Assembly (NCBI RefSeq): GCF_042100115.1
Contig: NC_091272.1
Coordinates: 6,696,001-6,760,000 of the forward strand
Direction: 5' to 3'
Source of the DNA: Alternaria dauci
Taxonomy: Eukaryota > Ascomycota > Dothideomycetes > Pleosporales > Pleosporaceae
Length of the DNA: 64,000 nucleotides
Position 1 is the stretch's first letter. Every line of letters begins with the position of its first letter. The notes beneath the pieces are model-generated. The model was not told the DNA's origin, did not search any database, and saw only the letters and a list, made by a program, of their open reading frames with translations. Shown here piece by piece: positions 34,376-45,600 of the stretch. Made by a program: the position numbers and the translations under genes.

Positions 34376-35450
34376 TCAGAACTGGAAGACGTCCTTGAGA
34401 AACTCTAGCTGAGGGTTTAGCAGCTCATCTAAGTCTATGCCCAAAAAGTCCGAATGTCCCCTATCCTTCACAATATGGAACCTCTTTTGTGGTGATTGCA
34501 AGCTATCGAATATGCTCTTCTGATACTCAGGCGGCACAACCTCATCGTTCTCAGGCGTCAGGATCATAACAGGTGTGGGGCTGATAGACGCGAAAAAATT
34601 CACAGGCTTCCACTTCGCGTGACGGTAGAAGCTCTGGATGGTTAAACTGTCGTTGAAAGTCGGGGCATTCTTCTTGGCCGCGACCACCCAGTTGGGCAAG
34701 TGAGCCTGTTGCTCGGGCGTCATGTTGACAAGGTACTTGAATAACAGCAAGTGCTCGCCCTTTTCATTGAGGAGGGGTATGTATCCGGGCGGGTTGCCGC
34801 GGAGCTGGCTTACACGATCCTCGACTGCGCGTGCAACAAGTGACTCCTGGTCGTCCTCGTGCAGGTACCACTCGGGCATCAGACCTTGCGATATGACGGC
34901 CTTGATGCGCTTGTCAAACGCTGCTGCCTCGAGTGCTATTGCAGAGCTATAGAAGAAGCCCCACACGGCTATGCGATTTGGGTCCACCCAGCCTTCGTTC
35001 AACAGGAACTGTTCTTGCGTGTCAGTATGTTGCACTGTGAAACAGTCGAATCGGTGACTAGGTATGGGCACATACTGTGACGGCATCTGAGTTGTCTTCC
35101 GCCATTTTCTGCGGGTCTAGGTCACTTCTGGGCAGGCCGTCGCTGGTTCCCAGACTACGGGCATCGTAGACAAGCGCAGTCACGCCATGATGTCCAAACC
35201 AAGCCGCTATGCTGGCCGCGAAGACTTCCTTCGGGCACATGAACTATTAAATAGAAAGGACTTGGTTCAGCAAGAGCGCTGACTTGGTTTACAGCACGGT
35301 CTTTTAGGACGTGTTTGATTAGGGTCGACTTACTGCGCCGTTGACAATGACCGCAGGACCACCCTTGGGACCCACGTACAGTGAGCCGCGCAGAGTCAAG
35401 CCATCAAAGGTCTTGAATTCGACGTCTTTGCGCTCTGGTTCTGTGGCCAT
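34376..35450 (-). CDS. Alpha/beta hydrolase 2 (nucleophile Ser replaced by Phe)
   Basis: Three exons, 35334-35450, 35076-35243 and 34376-35008, give 305 residues. Introns are GTAAGT...TAG and GTATGT...CAG, the latter with a CTGAC branch point. It is a paralogue of hydrolase 1: the same Y-D-A-R-S-L-G-T-S-D-G-x-P-R type segment, VWG elbow, PENDEVVPP (Asp250) and RGHSDF (His280). The elbow reads WGFFYSSA, so the position of the usual Ser is Phe114. Serines 116 and 117 are two and three residues later. Either the protein is not a serine hydrolase or it uses another residue. The first intron falls at the same site as in hydrolase 1, while the second is shifted about 15 codons. It is divergent from the PKS and shares its promoter region. 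Confidence 0.85.
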
Positions 35451-36042
35451 GATGGATTTAAAATCGCGGAGGATGCAGTTCTAGGTTGGAGCTCTGGGGT
35501 AAAATCGATTCGTATAACACTTAGGTCGTCTATGAATAACCCTGCAACAGAATCTCGAAGCGGGATGGAGAACATTTGTGCCAGCGTTTATAAGGTTGCT
35601 GATGAGATCTGAGTTTGTAGAGAGATGATCTTGGTTCGGGATACCGGAGGCCGGTTCGGTCTTGCACAATTAAGGAACACCGACGGCGTTACTTCCCCAC
35701 GGTGTTTCCCTGTCCGGTCCGACCTGTCCGGTGCTACGGCCGGATCGGACCACCGACCGGTGCCAAACTCTCAATCACCAAAGCTGTTTGAAATTCGGTC
35801 AGATCTTTTGCTACTCGAAAGAGTAAAGTTGTCAGCAGATCAAGGTTGTACGATATATATCTCTGGAGCCGGTCTAGACTTGTAGCTGCAGGATTCTACT
35901 TCGTGTTGCAAACTATAGTCAAATCCGGAACACACGAAGCTTCAACCTTGGCCTTCACAGATCTGTATTTCAACAGACACAAATCCCGGCAACCAACTAC
36001 CTATTTTCTTATTCGATTGTTTGATGCAATACAGTCTTCATC
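35451..36042. promoter_or_regulatory. Divergent promoter, hydrolase 2 / PKS
   Basis: It is dense in CCGAC/GTCGG-related boxes between 35640 and 35765: CCGGAGGCCGGTTCGG, CACCGACGG, TGTCCGGT twice (35711-35718 and 35725-35732) flanking TCCGACC, then GGATCGGACCACCGACCGG. TATATAT at 35854-35860 is a candidate TATA box for the PKS, about 185 bp before its ATG. Confidence 0.5.
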
Positions 36043-39000
36043 ATGGGCAGCTATCCCGAACCCAACGTTGGACTGCTACGGGAGCCCATTGCAATCGTGG
36101 GAAGTTCCTGTCGCTTTCCAGGTGGTGCGAATTCCCCCACGAAGCTTTGGGAGCTCCTCCAAAACCCTCGAGATATCGTGCGCGAGATCCCTCCCAGTCG
36201 ATTCGATCCCAAGACGTTCTATAATCAAAACAGTCAGCACCATGGGGTATGACAGCATTGGGATCACACTCTTGAGCGCAGTGTCTGACTGACGAGCTAA
36301 CAGAGCATGAACACAAAATATGCGTATCTTTTGCAAGAGGAACCACGACTCTTCGACCGCGACTTCTTTAATATCAGCCCCAAGGAGGCCGAAGCCATGG
36401 ACCCTCAGCAAAGGTGTCTTCTTGAGACCGTATACGAGAGCGTGGAGTCGGCGGGCTACTCCATACCCCAGCTTCAAGGATCATCCACGGGCGTTTTTGT
36501 CGGAGCGACGTGCTTCGACTACCAGTCTATTGCGATTCGTGGCCTCGACAGCCTGCCGCAGTACTACGCGACTGGCGGCTCCATGGCAATCCTGGCCAAC
36601 CGTCTATCATACTTTTTTGATTGGAGAGGTCCATCCATTGCGTGCGATACAGCTTGTTCGTCGTCGCTCGTGGCCTTGCACCAGGCTGTTCTTTCCCTCC
36701 GAAGCGGAGAAACAAACATGGCTGTTGCAGCAGGGGCAAATTTAATTCTCGGCCCTGAGCTGTTCATCGCTTATTCAAACGTATGTTGTGCTTTGAGCTG
36801 AACACATGGCGGCAGGTCAAGCTGACAAGCTACATAAAAGCTAAACATGTTGTCTCCTAATGGAAGATCTTACATGTGGGATTCCTCTGCTGATGGATAT
36901 GTACGCGGAGAAGGGTTCGCCTCTGTGATTCTCAAGACTCTGAGTCAAGCCATCGCAGATGGTGATCATATTGAATGTATCATCCGCGAAACCGGTGTGA
37001 ACTCGGATGGTCGGACGCCAGGTTAGTTTGCCACGCGTTTGTGGATGTCCGCTGCGATAACCGTCATATAGGTATTACTATGCCAAGTGCAGAGTCGCAA
37101 GCTCAACTTATCCGAGACACGTACACAAGGTGCGGGCTGGACCCAGTGCGCGATCGTCCTCATTACTTCGAGGCTCATGGCACTGGCACACCGGCAGGGG
37201 ATCGTAAGTGTTCATCTTGCACAATCGTTAGTCTGCAGCACTGACGTTTGCCAGCAATCGAGGCACGAGCCATACACGATACTTTCTTTCCTAAACATGC
37301 CTACGGGCAGAAAGATGGCAAGCTCTATGTTGGTTCGATAAAAACCGTCATTGGTCATACCGAGGGCACTGCGGGCCTCGCTGGAGTGCTAAAAGCGTCA
37401 CTGGCAGTTCAACACGGCCAGATCCCCGGTAACCTCCACTTCAAGGAGTTAAACTCGAAGATTCGGCCGTTCTATGGGCAGCTTCAGATTCCAACAGCAC
37501 TCACCCCCTGGCCCGCCCTTGGCGACGGCGAACCGCGCCGTGTGAGTGTGAATAGTTTCGGTTTTGGCGGGACTAACGCCCACGCCATCATTGAGAGCTG
37601 GGAAGGAGTTGACAACCACTCTACGCCCGTTTCACATCCAGGTGGGCTTGTTGTTCTGGCTACCAACTCGGCTCCGGCGCTGGCAGCAAAGGCTACAGCG
37701 CTGGCCGAATATCTACACAAGAATCCTGGTACAGATCTTGGACGACTTGCCCGAACACTGTTCCGCAGGGCTGATTTTCCCTTCCGCGCTTCTTTCTCTG
37801 CTACGTCTGCTGAGCAGCTCGCTGGAAAGCTTGAGTCATCTGCAGAGGCACTCAAGAAAACCGTGCGAATTCCGACAATTCCCAAGTCACTGCCGCCTCG
37901 AATCTTCGGTGTCTTTACTGGGCAAGGTGCTCAGTGGGCTACTATGGGCACGGAGCTCTATGAAGCATCGTCTGTATTTCGCAGGGTTATAGACCGGCTG
38001 CAATACAGTCTCGATACGCTTCCTGCTAGCGATAGACCTGATTGGACTCTCATCAACGAACTTACCGCACCTAAGGAGACATCCCGTATTGGCATAGCTA
38101 TTATCTCGCAGCCTGTCTGTACTGCCCTCCAAATAGCTTTGGTCGACACTCTTCGTGCGGCCGGCGTTGATTTCGCGGCTGTTGTTGGACACTCATCTGG
38201 AGAAATTGCTGCTGCATATGCAGCGGGATATGTCGACTCTCGTGATGCTATCCGCATTGCGTATTACAGAGGATTCCACTCTGGTCTGGCGCAGGGATCA
38301 GATGGAAAGCGCGGCAAGATGATGGCTATTGGCATGGGTTTCGAAGAAGCATCGGCATTCTGTGGCCAATTTGGTACGAACCTCAAGGTTGCTGCTAGTA
38401 ATTCACCTACGAGCTGCACCCTGGCTGGAGATGCTGTCCTAATCGATAAAGCCAAGGAGAAATTGGATGAAGACAAAGTCTTTGCCCGCCTGCTGGCAGT
38501 TGACACGGCATACCACTCTCATCACATGCTGCCATGTGCGGAGCCTTACCTCGAGTCGCTACGCAAGTGTGGAGTCAAGGCTTTGAAGGGATCCAGGACG
38601 TGCGAGTGGTACTCCAGTGTTTGGGGGCCGAATGGCCGGAGTCGCTCCTTCAACAGCGAGCAAGGCATGAAACTGCTCGAGGGACAGTACTGGGTCGATA
38701 ACCTGACCAACACAGTACAATTCTCCCAGGCAGTGAGCAGAGCTATCTCCGAAGAATCCTCCGTCTTGGACCTGGCACTCGAGGTAGGACCACATCCAGC
38801 TCTCAAGGGACCAACCTCCGAGGTAATCAAGTCGTTGACCGCGATAAACCTCCCGTATTGTGGCGTTCTTGACCGCAAACAGACTGCAGTCGAAGCCTTT
38901 ACCGATTGCTTGGGACGTATATGGACGGCTTTCCCATCGTCACGCCCTCTAATTACCTTCGAGGGTGTGCAACAAGCCTTGCCACTTACTAAGTCCAAGC

Positions 39001-42000
39001 CCAGCATTCTCAAGGGCCTGCCCACCTATCCTTGGGATCATGAAAGCCTTAACTGGCGTGAGTCAAGGGCATCTCGCCTCTTCCGCAGTGCCCCGCCCCA
39101 ACACGAGTTGCTCGGTCGCCCAACGACATTGGGTGAAAATGGCAGGCGAGAGGTTCACTGGCGCCAGGTCTTCAACCTGAGCGAGCTACCGTGGGTGAAA
39201 GGCCATACTATACAGGGCGAGGTCCTTTTCCCGGCCACAGGCTATGTGACAATGGCGTATGAGGCCGCCGTGCGCCTTGTTGACGACCAGACAACACTAA
39301 GGTCTGTCGAGCTACACGATATCGATATCGTGCGCACTATGGGCATGCAGGAAGAGTCTGCGGGCCTGGAGGTTCTCTTCACTGTACGCGTTACGAGCCA
39401 GACCGACAGCTGCATTACCGCCGAAGTGGCCTGTTACAGCGCAGAGATCAATGACACCAAGATCGAAGGCCCTGTTAGCGCGCTCACAGCTCATTTCAGC
39501 GGTTCTGTGCGGCTTTTGCTTGGCTCCTCCCAGGCGGACGCCCTTCCCATCCGGACTGAGCCCCTCCTTCCGATGAATACTTTGGATATGGATCAGCTCT
39601 ACTCATATCTCTCTAAAGTGGGTTACAACTATTCTGACCATTTCATAGCCAGATCTGTCCACCGCCATCTCAATCACGCCGTGGTAACTGCTCCATCCCC
39701 TCCCCCATCTAGTTTGATACGTGCGTCTGTGCACCCTGCAATTCTCGATACCGCCATCCAAGGTATCCTGGCCGCCTTTTCGTACCCAGAAGACGGAAAA
39801 CTTGGGACGGTATATCTGCCTACGGGCATCGATTCTGTCCGTATCAACATGAACGATATCTCTCCAGGTTCCATCATGGCAGACAGCACTCTGACTTCAT
39901 CGGACGAAAAGGGACTCAAGGGAGACGTAGACCTCTTCAACGCAAGCGACTCGACCGTCCAAGTCCAAATGCGGGGTGTCCGCTGGACCCCCTTAAATCA
40001 GGCCCGGGAGCGGTGGCTCTACGCAAGCGAAACATGGGTTCGGGATACGGCTTACGGCATCGAGCCCAGCTGCAAGACCAAGTTCTCACCAGAAGATGAA
40101 GTGTTGCGGAAGCTTCTGGTGCGCACGGCGTATTTCTACTTGCGAAGGCTTCACACCCAGATTAAGCCGTATGAGCTAGTACTCATGAACAAACATCGAC
40201 GGCACTTGATGAAGTGGGTCCGGGACCATCTATTTCCCCAGATTGAAGCAGGCAAAATTCCCGACATTGAGGCAGAGTGGGCAAACGACACACTGGAAGA
40301 CGTGCAGCAATGGAGCGCTCCGTATATTGCAGCGGGAAATAATGACATGTTGATTCTGCATGCTGTGGGAAGTAACCTGATACCAATTGCTCGAGGAACG
40401 ATGCCTGCCCTCCAGGTAATGTTGAAGGACGACATGCTCGACCGCTTGTATGTGGAAGGAGTTGGCTTTGCCGACGGCAACCTTGATCTCCAGCCTTTGG
40501 TCAAGCAACTCGCGCACCGATACCCGCGTATGAAGATTTTGGAGGTCGGAGCTGGAACAGGAGGCACCACTCGAGCTATGTTCGAGGCTGTGGGCAACCA
40601 GTACGCATCATATGTATACACTGACATCTCAGCCGGTTTCTTTGAGCCCGCCAAAGAGAAATTCAACCAACATGCCGGCAAACTGTCTTTCAAGATGCTG
40701 AACATTGAAAAGGATCCAGTGGAACAGGGATTCGAAGAGGCAACCTATGACATGGTTGTAGCCTCCAACGCTCTGCACGCGACTCGAAGCATGAAGGATA
40801 CGCTCAGCCACTGTCGCCGCCTGCTTCGGCCTGGAGGCTTTTTGGTGTTGCTGGAGATCACAACCAACCATCTTCCCATCCAACTCATCATGGGCACGCT
40901 CCCTGGTTGGTGGCTGGGTATTGATGAGGGCCGCGTCTGGCAACCCACCCTCAGCCTTGATGAGTGGGACAAGTCTCTCAAGGAAGCTGGGTTTTCTGGC
41001 GTCGAAACAAGTTCAACGCCTTCTTTCTGTTCCGCTATCATATCCCAGGCGACAAACGACAGCTTTCAAGCGCTTCGGGAGCCGCTTGCCGCAGCTTCAC
41101 TTCCAACAGACCCATCGATTGGCCCTGTACTAGTCCTCAGTGATGCGGCCTCAGACCTCGCATCCAAATCGCAGGCACTTCTCGCTTCCAAGGAACGTAT
41201 TTCCCAGTGTGATCTTGGAGGCCTCGAGGATACCAAATGTCCCATCGGAGCAGTTGTGCTTTGCCTTTGCGACCTAGACAGCCCAGTGTTCGAGAACATG
41301 ACCAAGTCCAGATTTGAAGCCTTGCAGGCTGTCTTCCGCAACGCCCGTGTCGTCCTTTGGGTAACATCAGGGGCGGCTTCGGGCAAGAACCCACTGGCCA
41401 ACGTGACGATCGGATTAGGTCGCACACTGATTGCTGAACGCAGCGATTTGCAGCTGCAATTCCTCGACGTCGACGAACCAGCATCGCTTGAGCCATCTCT
41501 GCTGGCAACCCTCCTTCTGAGACTCACCGGAATGAACCAGCCTAATCCAGGTGAAATGCTCTGGACCCACGAGCCCCATCTCGCCCTCAGAGACGGCGCC
41601 TTATACATTCCCAGGGTCCTGCCTCTGGATAACGTCAACCGTCAGTCCAAGTCAACGAACCTCCAACTCACTCAGCTGAGCGATGGTTCTGTCGAGCGCA
41701 AGGAAGAGGACAAAGAGACGTTTTCCGCGGACAAGACATACATTCTTTTCGGCATGACGGGAGATCTTGGAATCTCCGTTGCTCGATGGATGGTAGAAAA
41801 CGGGGCTCGAAACATCGTTCTAACCAGCCGAAATCCTGATGTTCCGGCTGGAGTGTTCGAATTCATATCACGAAAGGGAGCCGTGTTGCGTGTTGTATCA
41901 GTGGACGTTACCAACAACGACGGCTTGAAAGCAGCGTATACCGAAATCAAGTCTACGATGCCGCCGATTGGAGGGGTTATCAATGGTGCCATGGTGCTTC

Positions 42001-43925
42001 GGGACCGCCCTTTCCTTGACACGTCCTATGATGATTTTGAAGCGGTGTTAGCGCCAAAGATCCCTGGAACTCGTAATCTTGACGAGCTCTTTGGTGAAGA
42101 TCAGCCGTTGGACTTCTTCATTATGCTTTCGTCTGCAACGTCGATCGTTGGCAACATTGGCCAGTCCGCTTACAGCGCGGCAAACCACTACATGGCCAGC
42201 CTTGTGCGACGCCGCCGTAGCCGTGGTCTTGCGGGGTCTGTCGTTGTCATTGGTTTCCTGACGGGTCTGGGCTACATTTTCCGTTCAGACGCGAAACATC
42301 GCGCTGCCATTGAGAAGTCTCTTCTACCACGATTGGATAGGCAAGCTGAAACTGATCTGCACGATATGCTAGCCAAGGCCATCGAGTGCGGTCGACCTAA
42401 TTCAGGCCAGCCACCCGAGCTCATCACGGGTATTCGGAAAAGATTTACAGAGCCATGGCACGAGGATGTCCGGCTGTCTGGCTACCTTGAGCAAGAGGGT
42501 ACGCAAGACGAGGGCAGCGGACAGGAGCAAGCTGAGGGGAACATCAAGGTTGAGGTTCAGCTGTCAGCGACCGAGGATCCAAAAGAAGGCCTAGCAATCT
42601 TGATCAAGAGCTTTTCGCAAGCCCTGGGCAACATGCTCCAGCTTGATCCCGCCCAGATCGAGCCTGACATGGCTATCGCTGACCACGGAGTGGACTCACT
42701 CGTTTCAGTCCGCATTCGCGATTGGTTTTTGAAAGAGCTGGGGGTCGACGTGCCGGTGCTGAAACTCATGTCGACCAACCATACACTATCGCGAGTATGC
42801 GAGGACGCTCTAGCAGGATGGCGGAAGCGTCGTGGAGGAGCGCAGCCAGAGTCACAGACAGCTCCTAACGAGGATCCAGAGATGGATTGGAAGAAGGAAG
42901 TGGCTGACCTTATCGATGGCATCTCTGCTCTCGTCCCGGCAGGTGCTGACTGGATCAAGGATGCGCCTCGGACAAGCGCACGCCGTGTCGTCCTCACGGG
43001 ATGCACGGGGTTCTTGGGCACGCACATATTACGCAATCTTGTCGCAGACACCGACATTGCAGAGGTGCACTGCCTTTGCATTCGCTCACGTGCTCTGCGT
43101 GTCAAGGACGCAAAAATTCACGAATACAAGGGCGACTTGTCCCAGCCACTGCTGGGGCTTTCAGCTGGTGACTTCACACGGCTTACCCAGACGGCCGACC
43201 TGATCATTCATGTGGGAGCCGATGTTGCCCATCTCAAGTCATATCAACAGATGCGGGCGGCCAATGTCGTCTCGACTCAGATCCTGCTCGCCATGGCCAC
43301 GCCACGCGGCGTCCCTGTACATTTTGTGTCGTCGTCATCGGTAGCCATGCTCCAAAAGGACACTGCCGAACTGGGTGAGGTGCCGCCGTCGAGCTTCTGG
43401 CCGCCGGCCGATGCCGAGTCGTTGATGAAGAATGCAATCGGATATGCTGCCAGTAAGTGGATGGGTGAAATACTGGTGGAGCAAGCGCCTTCTGTCCCTG
43501 GCGTTGTGCACCGTTTCCCCAACATCATGGGAGATGATGCACCGGAAGAGATTCCCTTGGTGGCTCTCGACAAATACTGCGTCAAGATGCGGGCCGTGCC
43601 CGCGCTAGATCCGAAGCAGTGGGTTGGAACGCTTGACGTCATCGATGTCGTTGACGTGGTTCCCGAATTCCTAGCTACGGCGTACGCTCACGATCTCAAC
43701 AAATTGTTTGCCGTGAAAAACTACGTGAGCGAGAACCTGTTCCTGCTGTCAGATCTCTTGGGTATGTACAAGCAGAAGCTCGGCGGCAACATCGACGTCC
43801 TACCGACGACCCAGTGGATGAAAAAGGCGATAGCTTTGGGCATGCCGCCTGGTGTTGAGGCTACGTGGTCTGGCAATGAAGTTTTTGTGTCGCCTGTGTT
43901 GCGTAAGGGCACTATGGGCAAGTAA
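36043..43925 (+). CDS. Reducing polyketide synthase KS-AT-DH-MT-KR-ACP-R
   Basis: Five exons (36043-36246, 36304-36780, 36841-37021, 37072-37203, 37255-43925) give 2554 residues. KS has Cys186 (DTACSSSL), His323 (EAHGTGT) and His366 (GHTEGTAG). AT starts near 548 with Ser645 (GHSSGE). DH starts near 948 with His982 ([10 protein letters not shown]) and Asp1163 (DTAIQ). C-methyltransferase has LEVGAGTGG near 1427-1435. KR has GMTGDLG near 1831-1837 and Tyr1971 (SAYSAANHY). The ACP carries DSL with Ser2146. The terminal reductase has TGCTGFLG (2246-2253) and Tyr2395-x3-Lys2399. No ER domain fits between MT and KR. The KR and R domains resemble those of fungal PKS-NRPS hybrids, but condensation, adenylation and peptidyl-carrier domains are absent. 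The intact R triad predicts reductive release as aldehyde or alcohol. By architecture it resembles betaenone-type synthases, which pair with a trans-ER. Confidence 0.95.
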
Positions 43926-44397
43926 TGTGTCAAAGTGTAATAGGTTAGATTGCTAGTAGAATAAAGAACCAGCTGTTGTCTTAAAACAGGTATAATTATT
44001 GTAAAATCTATCTACTAGAACAAAGTGGCAATTGAACTAATGATCACAAACTGCTAGGGATAAGGGTATTGAAAGAAGCGCGAAACCTGAAGAAAAACTC
44101 CCTTGCGTTAATCCAGTCTTCCCTTGTCGTCCCATCCGTAGTCGTTTAGCAACAAGAAAAACAAAAAGGGCAACAAGGATACGAGGAATTAGTAAGTAGA
44201 GACACAGCTCCAGGTATGTGAGCCAGAAGGCCGTCGCCGTATCATCGGGACGACCACGCAAGCCACACGACGAACTGAACATCTCCTACGGTCTTCATAG
44301 AGTTTGTAACCGATGTTTCAGAGCGTTGTGAGAACATTCCAAGTGCATCGATAATCCCCTAGGAAGATGCTCAAAGTCCAGTCTTTGCGCCACTCAT
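43926..44397. other. 3' flank of PKS and of the SPFH pseudogene
   Basis: Normal to slightly AT-rich DNA between convergent 3' ends. An 81-codon minus-strand frame at 44037-44282 has a hydrophobic stretch but no support as a gene. Confidence 0.5.
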
Positions 44398-45600
44398 TTA
44401 CATGTTCTCAATGACATAGGAGTTAATAGCGCTCTAGAATCTATAACTGTTACCACCGTACTCCTAAGCTGCTGAGCTCTAGACGCCCATTGGGTTGTTA
44501 ACGCTGTAAGAACTGGGTCCTTCGACAACGGAGGCGGCTTGGGCGAGGGCGCTCTAGACAGTTTGGTTCTGAAGGTACAAAGTCAGTATATTCTCTCATG
44601 AGTATTTCGAACGGATTTAACTTGCTTGTGCCGGCAGGAAGATAAATTTGCCCCATATGTATGAGTAACAGGTTGTATTGAGATAGGATAGGTGTACTAA
44701 CCTTTAGAGTTGGCGGATTTAGCCATGGCTTGCATAGCTTCGAGGTATCAGATCTGCATAGCTGGTGCTGAACTGAGGATGTCAGCGACTTGGCGCATAA
44801 GCTGAAAACATAGTTAGCTTGTACAACAGCGATTAGAGGTGCTGGAAAGGTAGTAGTGTGGATAAGGTGGTGATGTGGGTCAATATATGGTATCTCTTGG
44901 CGTCACGTGCTCCCACCAGAACGTAGTAGAGACGATCAGCGCTAGAATAACACTAATACAACAGTTATCCCTACAATCTATAAGGAGCTAGAGACTAAGT
45001 TAGGGTTAACTTACTTTAGCGGCCTCAACTTTAGCACAAGTAGCAATAACCTTAGCTTCTCTAGTACGCTTACTCTACGTAGCTATAGAGAGCGAATCCT
45101 ATTAATCCTAGCTAAAGATAATATCCTTAACAAGTATAGACTTAACTTTATTACCCTATCTAAGGGCTATCTCCTTAATAATCTTATAAATTAACTACAT
45201 AATCTCCTTATAACGCTTAATTATATCCTAGAGTATATGCGCACTAATAATATAGTAAAGCGTTATCTATATACGCTTAATAAGCGCCTAGTAGATATTA
45301 GAGAAAGAGAAAGTAGCCTTATATAGTAAGCTAATATAGTAGTAAATAATAGATATTAATTAGAGGGAGACATTATCCTTATTTATTTAAATAATAAACG
45401 TACTAGTAAAAGACGTAAGTATACTACTATCAAAAGACACTATAATAAATTATAGTAAAGGTATATTTCTTAAACACCTGTTTTTACTATATATAGCTAT
45501 ATATATTATCCTTATTTATATAGACTTAAATAGGGACGTTTATTAGATTAAGTAGAAGCTAAAGTAAAGGTAAAGGATTACTAGATTATATAATTAGCTA
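44398..45600 (-). pseudogene. Stomatin / SPFH (band 7) family gene destroyed by RIP
   Basis: On the minus strand the C-terminal part still reads as protein, interrupted by four TAG codons that replace CAG (44434, 44464, 44479, 44554) and one TGA that replaces CGA (44748). Recognisable pieces include MQI*YLEAMQAMAKSANSK and a final INSYVIENM before TAA. Farther upstream (45.0-45.37 kb) the signature KDIIFS...DSLSIA..SKRTREAKVIA and KDNVSL are readable, but stops are far denser. This order (KDNVS, then TQTTLR-like, then KDIIFS, then MQIRYLEAM-like) is that of fungal stomatin-like proteins. A 117-bp X fragment (45388-45504) interrupts it. The 5' limit near 45600 is approximate. It is probably the single-copy neighbour that RIP reached, or a paralogue that was itself a RIP target. 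Confidence 0.8.
45388..45504 (+). mobile_element. Repeat X, 117-bp end fragment inserted in the SPFH gene
   Basis: It starts TAAATAATAAACG and stops at GCTATATAT. ATTATCCTTATTTAT flanks it on both sides (45372-45386 and 45505-45519), and removing one copy plus the insert restores the reading frame through KDNV of the SPFH protein. CA and TG survive in it (for example ATCAAAAGACAC), so it is less mutated than other X copies. Confidence 0.85.

Noticed and set aside
42557..43105. 182-codon frame antisense to the PKS ACP-R region (and other antisense frames along the PKS)
   Set aside because: Shadow of the PKS frame; composition is Arg/Ser-rich, as expected for the complement of coding DNA.
44037..44282. 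81-codon minus-strand frame with a hydrophobic segment, a possible small membrane protein
   Set aside because: No recognisable family, no splice or promoter support, and it lies in the shared 3' flank of two convergent genes.
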